Source: Calothrix sp. HK-06
GTDB taxonomy: Bacteria > Cyanobacteriota > Cyanobacteriia > Cyanobacteriales > Nostocaceae
Length of the DNA stretch: 64,000 nucleotides
Direction: 5' to 3'
NCBI RefSeq assembly: GCF_001904745.1
Contig: NZ_MRCD01000026.1
Coordinates: 1 to 64,000, forward strand
Of this stretch, positions 42,432-52,269 are shown one piece after another. Both the position numbers and the translations under genes were made by a program. The notes under the pieces are model-generated. The model did no database searches, had not been told where the DNA came from, and saw only the letters and a list, made by a program, of their open reading frames with translations. The stretch's first letter is position 1, and every line of letters begins with the position of its first letter.

Positions 42432-44456
42432 ATGGCTGTTGCAACCCAAACCCCCACCAAGACCCTAGAAGAAATTTGTATTAACTCGATTCGCTTTTTG
42501 GCAGTCGATGCCGTAGAAAAAGCAAAGTCTGGACACCCAGGACTGCCAATGGGCGCCGCTCCAATGGCATTTGTACTCTGGGATAAATTCATGCGGGTTA
42601 ATCCCAAAAATCCAAAGTGGTTTAACCGCGACCGTTTCGTATTGTCCGCAGGTCACGGGTGTATGTTGCAGTATGCACTGCTATACCTAAGTGGATTTGA
42701 TAGCGTGACGATAGAGGATATCAAGCAGTTTCGTCAATGGGGGTCACGCACCCCTGGACACCCAGAAAACTTTGAAACAGCAGGTATAGAAGTTACTACC
42801 GGACCATTAGGACAAGGTATTGCTAATGCAGTCGGTTTAGCAATGGCAGAAGCTCACCTAGCAGCAAAGTTCAACAAACCTGATGCCAAAATCGTTGACC
42901 ACTACACCTACGTAATACTAGGTGATGGTTGTAACATGGAAGGGGTTTCTGGTGAAGCGTGTTCTTTTGCAGGACACTTGGGATTAGGCAAACTAATAGC
43001 TCTGTACGACGATAACCACATCTCAATCGATGGTTCTACAGATGTAGCATTCACTGAAGACGTTTCTAAGCGTTTTGAAGCATACGGTTGGCATGTACTA
43101 CACGTCGAAGATGGTAATACAGATTTAGAAGGAATTGCAAAAGCAATTGAAGAAGCAAAATCTGTAACAGATAAGCCTTCGATGATTAAGGTGACAACAA
43201 CCATTGGTTATGGTTCACCCAACAAGCAAAACACTGCTGGTGTTCACGGCGCCGCATTAGGTGGTGATGAAGTTGCGCTTACCCGTCAAAATTTAGGTTG
43301 GGAGCATGAGCCTTTCGTAGTGCCTCAAGATGCTCTCGACCACATGCAAAAAGCTATTGAGCGTGGCGCCAAAGCCGAAAGCGAATGGAACAAAGCTTTA
43401 AGTGACTATAAAGCAAAGTATGCTTCTGAAGCTGCTGAATTTGAGCGTTACATTAGCGGCAAACTTCCTGATGGTTGGGAAAAGGTATTACCTACCTACA
43501 CTCCTGAAGATAAAGGTGTTGCAACTCGTAAACATTCAGAAACTTGTCTTAACAAATTAGCAACAGTACTACCTGAGTTAATTGGTGGTTCGGCTGACTT
43601 AACCCACTCCAACTTGACCGAAATTAAAGGTAAAGGCGACTTCCAAAAAGGACATTACGAAAACCCCAACGTTCACTATGGTGTACGTGAACATGGTATG
43701 GGCGCCATTGTTAATGGTATGGCACTGCATGGTTCAGGCTTAATTCCTTACGGTGCAACCTTCTTAATTTTCACCGACTACATGCGTGCAGCTATCCGTT
43801 TATCTGCTTTATCCGAAGCTGGGTCAATATGGGTAATGACTCACGACTCAATTGGACAAGGTGAAGACGGACCAACACACCAACCAGTCGAAACAATTGC
43901 TTCATTACGCGCAATTCCTGAACTCACAGTAATTCGTCCTGCTGATGGTACCGAAACTTCAGGCGCCTATAAAATCGCAATTGAAAAATCAAAAGCTAAC
44001 GCTCCTACATTACTAGCCTTCACCCGTCAAAACGTACCTAACTTAGCAGGTACATCGATTGAAGGAGTAACAAAAGGCGCCTACACAATTGTAGATAGCG
44101 AAGGAACACCAGATATTATCTTAATTGGTACAGGTTCCGAAGTTAGCCTTTGTGTTACCGCAGCAGAAAAACTCACCAGTGAGGGTAAGAAAGTTCGTGT
44201 AGTTTCAATGCCTTCTTGGGAATTATTTGAAGCTCAAGATGACAATTACAAAGAATCAGTTCTTCCCAAAGCTGTCACCAAGCGAGTATCTGTAGAAGCA
44301 GGTGTAAGCTTCGGTTGGCACAAATACGTTGGTACCGAAGGCGCCACTGTTAGCATCGACACATTCGGTGCATCGGCGCCTGGTCCAGTTTGTATGGAAA
44401 AATTCGGATTCACCGTTGACAACGTACTCGCAACAGCCAAAAAAGTACTAGGCTAA
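42432..44456 (+). CDS. tkt: Transketolase
   Basis: 674 aa, ThDP-dependent. [11 protein letters not shown] and HCxxQY-like [15 protein letters not shown] at the N-terminus; ThDP/Mg motif [41 protein letters not shown]-domain catalytic Glu region [35 protein letters not shown] with conserved His. It moves two-carbon units in the Calvin cycle and pentose phosphate pathway. Length typical, frame intact. Confidence 0.97.
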   Translation: MAVATQTPTKTLEEICINSIRFLAVDAVEKAKSGHPGLPMGAAPMAFVLWDKFMRVNPKNPKWFNRDRFVLSAGHGCMLQYALLYLSGFDSVTIEDIKQFRQWGSRTPGHPENFETAGIEVTTGPLGQGIANAVGLAMAEAHLAAKFNKPDAKIVDHYTYVILGDGCNMEGVSGEACSFAGHLGLGKLIALYDDNHISIDGSTDVAFTEDVSKRFEAYGWHVLHVEDGNTDLEGIAKAIEEAKSVTDKPSMIKVTTTIGYGSPNKQNTAGVHGAALGGDEVALTRQNLGWEHEPFVVPQDALDHMQKAIERGAKAESEWNKALSDYKAKYASEAAEFERYISGKLPDGWEKVLPTYTPEDKGVATRKHSETCLNKLATVLPELIGGSADLTHSNLTEIKGKGDFQKGHYENPNVHYGVREHGMGAIVNGMALHGSGLIPYGATFLIFTDYMRAAIRLSALSEAGSIWVMTHDSIGQGEDGPTHQPVETIASLRAIPELTVIRPADGTETSGAYKIAIEKSKANAPTLLAFTRQNVPNLAGTSIEGVTKGAYTIVDSEGTPDIILIGTGSEVSLCVTAAEKLTSEGKKVRVVSMPSWELFEAQDDNYKESVLPKAVTKRVSVEAGVSFGWHKYVGTEGATVSIDTFGASAPGPVCMEKFGFTVDNVLATAKKVLG

Positions 44457-44840
44457 TCTTACAATACAAATGCACTAAACACACCTCTTGTGGGGTGGGC
44501 ATCCTTGCCCGCCCTCTTTTTTTCATTCTTGTGGAACATCTGTCCTCAGATGTGCAGTACATATATCTTTTACCACAGAGACACAGAGCGCACAAAGGTA
44601 GGTTGGGTGGAGGCTTTGCGGAACCCAACTTAAGTTTTAGGTTATTGTTTGTACCTATAGGCGCCTTTGCCACCCCTTCAGGTAGAAAAATTTATATCCT
44701 CTAGGAAAAATCGACCATCTTGTTTTTGATTATTACGAGATTTATCAATAATATCGGTAAACTTGGAATTTAAAGTCAAGCTAACTCACATCTTGCAGCA
44801 TTCTCAACAAGCTCAAAGAAACCGGGCATATGACGAAAGA
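44457..44840. other. Intergenic cluster of dispersed repeats
   Basis: From left: a CTTGTGGGGTGGGCATCC/TTGCCCGCCC hairpin (44484-44513), a CACAGAGACACAGAGCGCACAAAGG repeat fragment (about 44575-44598), a GTTGGGTGG.../AACCCAAC unit (about 44601-44630), and the left arm of a nested inverted repeat (44781 on). No gene. Confidence 0.6.
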
Positions 44841-44907
44841 TTAAGGGTTTATAAGATAATTTTTCGCAAGAAGCCCGGTTTCTAGACCTGGTGCAAGATG
44901 TGAGCTA
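44781..44907. repeat. Nested inverted repeat with degenerate REPIN-like arms (copy 7)
   Basis: Outer arms GCTAACTCACATCTTGCA (44781-44798) and TGCAAGATGTGAGCT (44893-44907). Inside lie AAAGAAACCGGG (44816-44827) and AGAAGCCCGGTTTCT (44870-44884), i.e. half or mutated copies of the dispersed palindrome. The right arm encodes the end of the antitoxin-like protein. Confidence 0.7.
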
Positions 44908-45047
44908 AGGCTTTCAATATCATCATCAATAGAACATAAAACCGCTACAGGTTGACCGTTACGAATTATAATAAGCGATTGCTCATTTGTAGTGTAGTTT
45001 TCCAGTAATGTTACAATTTCACTTATTTCAACTGTTTTCATAATCAA
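44841..45047 (-). CDS. Antitoxin-like protein (Phd/YefM type), altered C-terminus
   Basis: 68 aa (Met3 is an equally good start). MKTVEISEIVTLLENYTTNEQSLIIIRNGQPVAVLCSIDDDIESL has the Phd/YefM layout: N-terminal DNA-binding strand-helix and the NGxPVAVL motif. The last ~20 residues (SSHLAPGLETGLLAKNYLINP) are encoded by an inverted repeat, so the native toxin-binding tail appears lost. No toxin gene follows. Divergent from the methylase, 15 bases apart. Confidence 0.65.
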   Translation of the reverse strand: MIMKTVEISEIVTLLENYTTNEQSLIIIRNGQPVAVLCSIDDDIESLSSHLAPGLETGLLAKNYLINP

Positions 45048-45062
45048 ATTATTTTTTGATAT

Positions 45063-45860
45063 ATGGTACTATTATCAGAAATTTTTAGCGACACCCCCAT
45101 CAATACGCAAGAAATTCCTCAAAAGCTTTTAGACATTCAAGATAAGCAGCGTAGTAATCCTCTACCCTGGAAAGGACAATTTTCACCACAATTAATTGAA
45201 ACGCTCATCAAAAAATATGCTACCAGTAATAGTGTTATCTTTGACCCCTTTCTAGGTAGCGGAACCGTTTTATATGAAGCAGCAAGATTCGGTATTGAAG
45301 CACATGGAACCGATATAAATCCAGCAGCTTTAACTCTTGCTAGTGTTTATAAATTTACCAATATTTATCAAAGACAGCGTGAAATATACACAAGCAAATT
45401 TATTGAGCGGTTAAAAGCTGAGATTCCTGATGATACAATGCCACTGTTCAAAAGCATAAATCTACAAAGAGATTTGGCGCCAAACGAAATCAAGCAAAAA
45501 CTCATTAAACTTGTAGAGAATAGCGAAGAAAGCCTGATTAAACTGCTACATGAAATTTTAGTTACACTATTAGACTTTAGCAATACAGAATTAACAAGCT
45601 TGAGAGTTTTTAGCGTTGCCAATACAATATGCACTTTTATTCATAAGCTACCTTACACAGAAAAAACAGTAAATGCCTATAACGCTGATTCTAGAAACAC
45701 CCCCTTAGAAGATGCGAAAGTAAATCTTGTTATTACATCCCCTCCTTACATAAACGTATTTAACTATCATCAACAATATCGAACCTCCACGCAGGGCGAA
45801 CGCATCTTAATTTTAAGCTGGGTGAGGCTTCGCCTCACCCGCGCCGATAAGCGATTGTAA
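45063..45860 (+). pseudogene. DNA methyltransferase (N4-cytosine/N6-adenine type), 3' end cut off by an insertion element
   Basis: Native coding runs from ATG 45063 to 45791. NPLPWKGQFSPQLIE is typical of the group; motif I SVIFDPFLGSGTVLYEAARFG (AdoMet site) and motif IV NLVITSPPYINVFNY (TSPPY catalytic loop) are present. The reading frame then enters the terminal repeat of an ISAs1-like element and adds a foreign 23-residue tail ending LTRADKRL. The target-recognition part beyond motif IV is missing, so the enzyme is probably dead. Confidence 0.85.
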
Positions 45861-47279
45861 AAAATCATACTTATAGCTCATAATAAATCTAGAATCAAAA
45901 TAAGTATTAGATACTACCTTTCTCAGAAAAAATAGATATAAAATATTATTATACTTCATCTTTAAATTTTAAAGATAGCGTACAAATCATTGAAATTATT
46001 CTATTAATTAAAGACTTAATCCTAAAACTTTAGCTAAATAATTATTATCCATTGCAGCTAAAAATTGTTTATTTTTAATTCCAAGCTTTTTGCTTCTCTC
46101 TTTACCTAAAAGATTAATAGCTATATGACGGAGAACAGCAAAGTTATGTGGTGCATTTTCTTTTCTAATTCGAGAGTTATCTTCACCTAAAGCAACATCT
46201 AAAACCCAATGTAGTGAATTCTCAATGCCCCAGTGATTGCGGACTGAATTTCCAAACTTTTTTGCATCTAAATCTAAACTACTTATATAATAACGCCTTT
46301 CAACAGTTGTTTTTCCATTTTCTGTTCTTACAGATTCTACCATACCTATACTTTTTAAGTTATCCCATTTATTATCCGGATTAATTTGACTAGAAATGTT
46401 ATCTAACATTAAATAATTACGTATTTCTTCACGCCCATGACCAGACTCAGAAGTACTATGTGTACTGAACTGGAAACCTTTAAACTGTTTTGATATTGCT
46501 TCTTTAAATAAATCTTCTACGCTCTTATATAAATTTTTTTGGTTCTTTTTAACTGCAATGATGAAATCTCCTTTTTTTTGATATATGAGACTTACTATAT
46601 TTTTTTGGCATCCTATCGCATCAATTGTGACAATACAACCTGCAATATCTAATACTTTTATGAGTTCTGGAATTGCTGTGATTTCATTTGATTTATCATC
46701 TACTTTCTTTTGTCCAAGTACTAATTTAGTATCTGCTGCCCAAGCACTCACTATATTAATTGGATTATTTTCAAACTTATTTTCGTAAGAGTGCTTTAAT
46801 TGTTTACCATCAATCGCAATAACTTCACCATTGGTCAACTGTACAATCGACTTTATCCAGCTTAAAAAGCAAAGGATGAAATTTTTGTGGGTCAAGCCTA
46901 GCGAATAACCTTGCAAATGTATCATGAGAGGGTATACCGTTAGGTAACTCAAGAAATTTCTTGAGCCAAGTTTGTTTGGCTTCACCGTAAGTTTCAATCG
47001 CTACCCATGAATCCGCACCACAAATTACCGCACAAATTGCAATCGTTATAATATCAATTAATTTATGCCGTTTTGTGCGTTCAATTCTTGGATCTTCAAT
47101 ATCGACAAAATGATCTGCGATTGTTCGTTTTGGTTTGAGTTTCATAGCTCTTGTATGCGCTCACACCCTAGTCTAACCGTATTTGAGGCTACCATAGCTA
47201 TTATGTTTTTTTACAATCGCCCACTGGCGCGGGTGAGGCGAAGCCTCACCCAGCTTAAAATTAAGATGCGTTTGCCCTG
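45792..47279 (-). mobile_element. ISAs1-family insertion sequence, 1488 bp
   Basis: Terminal inverted repeats start CAGGGCGAACGCATCTTAA at the left and, on the minus strand, CAGGGCAAACGCATCTTAA at the right; similarity continues ~50 bases through a GGGTGAGGCTTCGCCTCACCC hairpin. Inside is an ISAs1-type DDE transposase on the minus strand. The flanking bases (CCTCCACG at left, TTTGAGTA at right) do not form a target duplication, and the flanks belong to different genes, so the element has been involved in a deletion or inter-copy recombination. Confidence 0.85.
46008..47145 (-). pseudogene. ISAs1-family transposase, frameshifted
   Basis: The N-terminus is read from ATG 47145 (MKLKPKRTIADHFVDIEDPRIE...SHDTFARLFARLDPQKFHP) and the rest in another frame (FLSWIKSIVQLTNGEVIAIDGKQLKHSY...). 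The frames change near 46870-46880, at a CTTTTTAAG run. DDE residues visible: IDGK, VTIDAIGCQK, and HWVLDVALGEDNSRIR. ISAs1 enzymes are usually a single frame, so this is probably a disabling slip; a programmed frameshift at the T-run is possible but unproven. Confidence 0.85.
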
Positions 47280-47699
47280 TTTGAGTACCCGCCTTAACCT
47301 GTCGGGACTCAATTGCACGTTGCGTTCTGTTTTTAACTTAAGAGCTAATTGGAGGCTATTGTACGTGCGTGGCTCAATTCTTAAACATTCCTCTAAAAAT
47401 ACTATGTCTTCTTCCCTCCACTTTGGTCTTCCCCCTCGACTCTTGTATTCCCAAAGTCCCTCCAGACCTAGACTTTCCCATTGACGCAACACTTTTCTTA
47501 CAGTTTTCTCATTCCAGTAAAAGTGCGCTGCTATTTTCTCCACATACCAACCATGTGCGTTTAACCTAATTACTTCCGCTCTATCTTTGACCTTCTGGGG
47601 CACATCCTGCTTTCTCAGATTTAGCAGAGTTTGGTCTTGCTCATTAGTCAGGAATACCCTTAAACGTGCGCCCATACACAAACCACCCTGTAGATGCAT
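47280..47699 (-). pseudogene. IS630-family transposase, N-terminal remnant
   Basis: From Met 47699 (or the Met nine residues in): MGARLRVFLTNEQDQTLLNLRK...QKVKDRAEVIRLNAHGWYVEKIAAHFYWNEKTVRKVLRQW is the helix-turn-helix of IS630/Tc1-type transposases, with a second one at RGGRPKW...LSPDRLRRVLK. At 47280 the ISAs1 repeat begins, so the DDE catalytic domain is missing. Confidence 0.8.
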
Positions 47700-47805
47700 T
47701 CTCAGTATTTATATATCTTAACATAGCTGACTTTTTTGCTGCCTACCTACTTACCTTTTTTTGCTGTGTATATCAATATCGCATTGCAGGAGAGATTTAC
47801 GATTT

Positions 47806-47946
47806 ATGAAGAATATTGATTTTGAAACCATCTCACTTAGTACTAACTCGAAGTTTATAGAGATGATTGAGCGTTCAAGAGCGCGTCGTCAAAAAGAAGG
47901 TGGTATTACTGGTACTGAGATGCGTCGTAAATTAGGGCGCCTATAA
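47806..47946 (+). CDS. Small hypothetical protein (46 aa)
   Basis: ATG 47806 behind a strong GCAGGAGAG site. FIEMIERSRARRQKEGGITGTEMRRKLGRL has the helical, basic look of short antitoxins or regulatory peptides common in cyanobacteria. It ends 29 bases before the dioxygenase start and may share its message. Confidence 0.55.
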   Translation: MKNIDFETISLSTNSKFIEMIERSRARRQKEGGITGTEMRRKLGRL

Positions 47947-47975
47947 TTAATTTAAGTACCATTGTAATAAAAATC

Positions 47976-48821
47976 ATGTCCGAATACTTAGCTGGCAACC
48001 AACCAACCACAGAGCAACTGAATGAATGGGTTGAGTATTTTCATACTAATGGATTTATAGTTATTCATAACGTGTTGGCGCCAGAACTATGTAAACACCT
48101 AAGAAATGATTTAGATGAAATTCTCAAAATCACAGAAGGAGAAAAATATAACCAATCAAGAAAGTTGATGAAAAAGCGGATGTTTGAGCATTCTCGGCAT
48201 AACCTAGATTTGTTTGCGCTCGAACCAATAGTCACCTTCGCAGAGTATTTAATAGGTGGCGCCAATGGTGCAGGTTATTCCATGCACGATGGACTACCCA
48301 ACGCCAATACTGTTCACGTTATCCACAATAATTCATTTATAGTCCCAAAAGAAACAGATGGATTAGGGAAAAATGCATGGCATCAAGATGATACACCTCA
48401 CGTCTTATCCCTCGACGGCAAACCTTTAACAAATATTCGGCTCAACGTTCTGGCATTTACCGTCAATTATTATTTAACAGACGTGTTGTCGGTAGAAAAT
48501 GGACCAACACAAGTAATTCCTGGTTCACACCTATTTGGTAAATTTTGTGACGGTGATATTTCCCAGTACGAAGACCAAGTTCATAGCTGTTTAGGAGCAA
48601 TGGGTTCAGCAGTTTGTTTTAATAACCAAGTATGGCATCGTGGTTCTAGAAATTCTTCCGATGTTGCTCGCTATATCACACAGGTTACATACGCAAAGCG
48701 ACTAGTTGGGCATAAATACGAATCATGCATGAATTATCAAATGCCTAGTCATTGTTACGAAGACGCTGATGATAGATTAAAGCGACTCTTGGGATTTTTG
48801 CCTAAAGGCGCCTATAGTTGA
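47976..48821 (+). CDS. Phytanoyl-CoA dioxygenase family protein
   Basis: 281 aa Fe(II)/2-oxoglutarate oxygenase. Iron ligands HxD in WHQDDTPHVL and the distal His in NNQVWHRGSRNSSDVARYITQ, with Arg (VARY) as 2OG contact; NGFIVIHNVLAPE is the usual N-terminal start. Substrate unknown; relatives hydroxylate small molecules or natural-product intermediates. Its last 40 bases recur at 50961-51014, where they mark the far edge of the AIPR segment. Confidence 0.88.
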   Translation: MSEYLAGNQPTTEQLNEWVEYFHTNGFIVIHNVLAPELCKHLRNDLDEILKITEGEKYNQSRKLMKKRMFEHSRHNLDLFALEPIVTFAEYLIGGANGAGYSMHDGLPNANTVHVIHNNSFIVPKETDGLGKNAWHQDDTPHVLSLDGKPLTNIRLNVLAFTVNYYLTDVLSVENGPTQVIPGSHLFGKFCDGDISQYEDQVHSCLGAMGSAVCFNNQVWHRGSRNSSDVARYITQVTYAKRLVGHKYESCMNYQMPSHCYEDADDRLKRLLGFLPKGAYS

Positions 48822-48827
48822 TAAAGA
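48774..48827 (+). repeat. 54-bp direct repeat, left copy
   Basis: Covers the last 15 codons of the dioxygenase (RLKRLLGFLPKGAYS) and its stop. The right copy at 50961-51014 differs at about 8 of 54 positions and encodes RLLGFLPNGAYR and a stop in the same frame. Confidence 0.8.
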
Positions 48828-48925
48828 CGCTAATATATCTAAGATATATGTAAAGTGAACTGTATAAAGCAGGATATTAAAGAAAGATTTTTGTTAAACT
48901 GCTATTTACCTTGCTAAATTCATAA

Positions 48926-50676
48926 CTAAGAATTGCTAACAGTTACATTGGTTAATATATATGTCATAAAATCTTTTTGCCTAATACTCATACTTATAGG
49001 CATTTGTTTAGAGTCCACAAATTTATTTGTTAATTGAATTAATTCTGCTAAAGTATCAACTATAAGTTTCTCAGAAAACTCAGTATGTTTAATTGATTCA
49101 ACATCTTTTGTTTTATAGTCTCGCTTAGAAATAGTTTTTACTACTAGTAATGTGGCTAGGTGAAACATTAATATGCGAATTGGTGATACATCATTCCACT
49201 GCTCATTAATATATGGATATTTAGATTTACTAGATGTAATACTACGAATTGCGCTCTCTAGTTTTCTCATTGTTTTTGCACAAAACAAGTATAAATCTAG
49301 ACTTATCTTTTGATTAAAAACTCTATTATAACTACTCTCATTTTTCATAATAGATGATGGTCTTGAGCGAGCCACATCCGGTTCATGATATACAATTGAT
49401 ATAACAGATTGTGCTAAATACTGAATGCTAATGATTTTATCTACTTGCTTACCAGTGTTTTTATAATAATTCTTTCGACGGTCATAAAACCATTCATGGT
49501 TGAGAAAGTGGTTTTCTATATCTAGTTGTATTGAGTCAGTCGCTTTTAAAGACGCTGTTGGAATAGCGGTTTGAAAATTAGTTGCTTTGATAACACGGTC
49601 TCTAGTTTCTGGGTCGTTTGTAACTACTATTTTTATTAGGATAGCTCTATCTTCATTTATAGATTCTTGTTTCTCTTCTTTCTCTTTAATGTAATTATGG
49701 ATTGTGTTTGTTGTTTGTAAACCGTTAACAATTTGTACATCGTCTAAACTAATAGTTTTACCTGCAATGCTTGCTTTAGAAGATAAAATTGTAATTCCAT
49801 TATTTAACCACCAAAAATCTACTTCATGTTTTGACTCTAAAGTTGCTTTTATATCTTTGTTTACCTCTACATTACTACCTTGATAATCTCGAACATTAAA
49901 TGTAAAAATATAATCGCGTAATTCCCCATTGTCAAAAGTTGTAAAATCATGAAAATCTTTAAGAGAGGCCAACACGACATAATTATCTTCACCTCTCGAT
50001 ATATAATTTTCTATAAATTTTAACTGCAAAGTATAACTTTTTTCAAATCGAGAAGAATCAATTAATTCGCGTGCGCCAAAAAAACTTACATTCGCTTTTG
50101 CTCCAGGGAAAGAACGACAAGTAGTTTCTTTTAAAGTTTCACATTGATTATGTACTTTTTGGTTAATTGATAATACATCACCTTTGCTTGCATATATATA
50201 GGTTATTTCAAGTGAAGGATGTTGAAGCGCAAGATTCAGATATAATTCACGAAAGACACTTACTTTATTTATTAAATCGTTATTATAATATTTTTGAAGT
50301 TCTTCTGTGTCTTTATTTAAATCAAAAATATTCATTGTAGTTGATAACCACTTTTCAATAGCTTTTTCTGTAAAAGTATCAGAGCGTTTTGATTGAATTA
50401 AAACAGTTGTATGGAAGGAGTTTTCTTGGTATTTTCTAATTCTATATCTTCGTTTACAAGTTCGCTATTAATAAATATAAAAAAGCCATCAATTCCACCA
50501 TCGTCTCCCCCTCCTATTCTTCCGTGATTTAATTCTTCATATGAGAGGTCGTATTTTTTTAATAATTGCTCAAATGTAAATATTTCAAAGAATTCATCGT
50601 CAGGTAGTGTATTGGCTGTTTGATTTCTTTTCTGCTTAATAATGTTATCAAGGACTACGCTATAGTTACCTGCCAT
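48926..50676 (-). pseudogene. AIPR (abortive infection phage resistance) family protein, one frameshift
   Basis: The N-terminal piece (50676-50398) has FEQLLKKYDLSYEEL and GRIGGGDDGGIDGFFIFIN, the nuclease-like start with Asp residues; the next frame continues TTVLIQSKRSDTFTEKAIEKW (Q-x-K of the same fold) into the long piece, with AIPR signatures FWWLNNGITILSSKA, VQIVNGLQTTNTI and RDRVIKATNFQTAIPTASLKATD. One base is lost or gained near 50405-50425. Joined, the protein is ~580 aa, normal for the family. Either recently inactivated or a sequencing slip. Both pieces are otherwise open. Confidence 0.85.
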
Positions 50677-50960
50677 GTGTTCTTCCCAAAATTATTTACA
50701 AGCACGCTCTGACTGAAATCAGTAAGATATCCTTAAGTCAGTTTTAGTTTATACTATATAATCGAAAACATTGTAATATATTTTACACTAATTTTGTCTT
50801 CTTTCTTAGGTTAGATATAACATTGTTTGATGAAGCGCTCATTACACAGTATCACTTTTTTGTTGGATTTTCCCTACTCTTCGGGAAAACTAGGTTTACG
50901 TTTACGGATAAAGGGATAACTCAGTTAACGCTGTGCTACATTTAACCTACATCTTCGCAA
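50677..50960. other. Intergenic, promoter region of the AIPR gene
   Basis: AT-rich with TATACTATATAATC near 50750, a possible promoter. No gene. Confidence 0.4.
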
Positions 50961-51014
50961 AGATTATAGCGACTTCTAGGATTTTTGCCAAATGGCGCCT
51001 ATCGATGATAAAGA
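50961..51014 (+). repeat. 54-bp direct repeat, right copy (dioxygenase 3'-end remnant)
   Basis: Reads as the C-terminal codons of a phytanoyl-CoA dioxygenase paralogue, RLLGFLPNGAYR then TGA. The upstream part of such a gene is absent. Together with 48774-48827 it brackets the AIPR gene. Confidence 0.8.
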
Positions 51015-51408
51015 ATTATTACGTGGGGACTCGACTTCTAAGTATATATTTTTACATGCGTGGTTGAATCAGAAAACAGGGTATAAACAGCCTTTTCTTT
51101 TACTTTTATCTCCTAAAAGTATCAGTAAACAGTGGGAAAGCAAAGAGAGAAATCAAATTTTTACAGAAGATGAATCTGTAAATAATCTTTTAATGTATTT
51201 GAGAAAACAGGACTTACCAATAGCGCTAGGAGATTTAAAATCAACTGAGTTTTTGCTTGTCGGCGCCTGTAAAGTACTAGAATCACTTATAATTGGTTCA
51301 GCTACATGGTTTGAAGTTGGTAATCATTTCAATCAAGAGCTTGAAAGTCTTCATCAAAAAGAGTCTAATGATAGTCAAGAGGTAGTTTATACAGCAGATT
51401 TAAATTAA
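50992..51408 (+). CDS. Hypothetical protein (138 aa), start uncertain
   Basis: The ATG at 50992 lies inside the direct repeat in a different frame, so the first residues (MAPIDDKELL) may be fortuitous. The body, SKYIFLHAWLNQKTGYKQPFLLLLSPKSISKQWESK, is followed by LLMYLRKQDLPIALGDLKSTEFLLVGACKVLESL. No family recognised. It may be the tail of a gene whose start was lost at the repeat junction. Confidence 0.5.
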   Translation: MAPIDDKELLRGDSTSKYIFLHAWLNQKTGYKQPFLLLLSPKSISKQWESKERNQIFTEDESVNNLLMYLRKQDLPIALGDLKSTEFLLVGACKVLESLIIGSATWFEVGNHFNQELESLHQKESNDSQEVVYTADLN

Positions 51409-51425
51409 ATGAAGTACAGAATAAT

Positions 51426-51479
51426 CCTCTCCCCTACCCCTCCCCGTTGCGGGGAGGGGTCGCGTAGCGGGGGAGGGGT
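51426..51479. repeat. CCCCTCCCCG/CGGGGAGGGG repeat
   Basis: TACCCCTCCCCGTTGCGGGG is followed by a second GGGGGAGGGG block: a dispersed GC-rich inverted repeat of the type scattered in filamentous cyanobacteria. Confidence 0.7.
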
Positions 51480-51690
51480 GTACTTCATATAAATGCAAAA
51501 CGCTGTAAATTAATTTCAGATTTTTTAACTGAATTAAAAAATCGTAATCTTTACAATAATAGCAAAGCATAAATCATGAATATCGAAAATGGTAGTAAAT
51601 TAATCGACCTAGGTTTTGTTTAAAGTTTATAATTTTGTAGGTGCGGCAAAAGCCACCTTACGCATATACTTATTAGTAAGGAGTTTAGCC

Positions 51691-51987
51691 ATGCAAAAAA
51701 GCGTTTCCAGCCATACTCAAGAGCTTTATAACACCATTACCCCAATTGTCGAAAAGCTATTTAAAGGTAGTAGTTTATACACAGTCAAATTAAATAAGCA
51801 GGAAATGATAGATATGCTCGTAGAACTTTTTGGCAAGTTTACACCAGAAGAGATAAGAGCAATTCCTGAACATGATTTAACACGTCGAATAACACAGATT
51901 CTTACAGTTGAAGCTGTTTCAGGTACATTAAACGATTTGACTCCTGAACAAATCCAAATGTTTGATGAGGCAGTGGAAGGTAGGTAA
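51691..51987 (+). CDS. Putative antitoxin (98 aa) of a VapBC-like pair
   Basis: ATG 51691 with AAGGAG ribosome site; an upstream extension to 51616 lacks one. MQKSVSSHTQELYNTITPIVEKLFKGSSLY, then KQEMIDMLVELFGKFTPEEIRAI and a C-terminal DLTPEQIQMFDEAVEGR. Assigned by position: it ends 5 bases before a PIN-domain gene. Not a classic VapB fold by eye. Confidence 0.6.
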   Translation: MQKSVSSHTQELYNTITPIVEKLFKGSSLYTVKLNKQEMIDMLVELFGKFTPEEIRAIPEHDLTRRITQILTVEAVSGTLNDLTPEQIQMFDEAVEGR

Positions 51988-51992
51988 AGTTT

Positions 51993-52208
51993 GTGGCTTA
52001 TTTATTAGATACAAATACTGCAACTTATTTATTAAAGAAAAAGCTAAATGTAAATAATGGACTGATAGAAGTAACTCGTCGAGGAGACGAAGTATTTATA
52101 AGTTGTATAACTTACTATGAAATTAAACGAGGACTTATATCGATAAAGGCAACGAGACAGTTAGCTGATTTTCATGAATCATGCACAGATTACACAAAGC
52201 AAGAATAA
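51993..52208 (+). pseudogene. VapC-type PIN toxin, truncated
   Basis: GTG start; MAYLLDTNTATYLLKKK holds the first catalytic Asp and VFISCITYYEIKRGL the Glu, but the frame stops after 71 residues. PIN toxins need ~125-135 residues and a further conserved Asp pair, which are absent. Downstream (to 52260) CAATTATGGCTGATAAAATT may be residual coding. The antitoxin is intact. Confidence 0.75.
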
Positions 52209-52269
52209 AATCTTGTGGTTCTAGCGCTGCAATTATGGCTGATAAAATTATTTCTCTCATTACTCTTTT

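Noticed and set aside
47211-47279. C-terminal codons of the IS630 remnant and of the methylase (ILSWVRLRLTRA...)
   Set aside because: Both identical tails are translations of the ISAs1 terminal repeat, not native protein.
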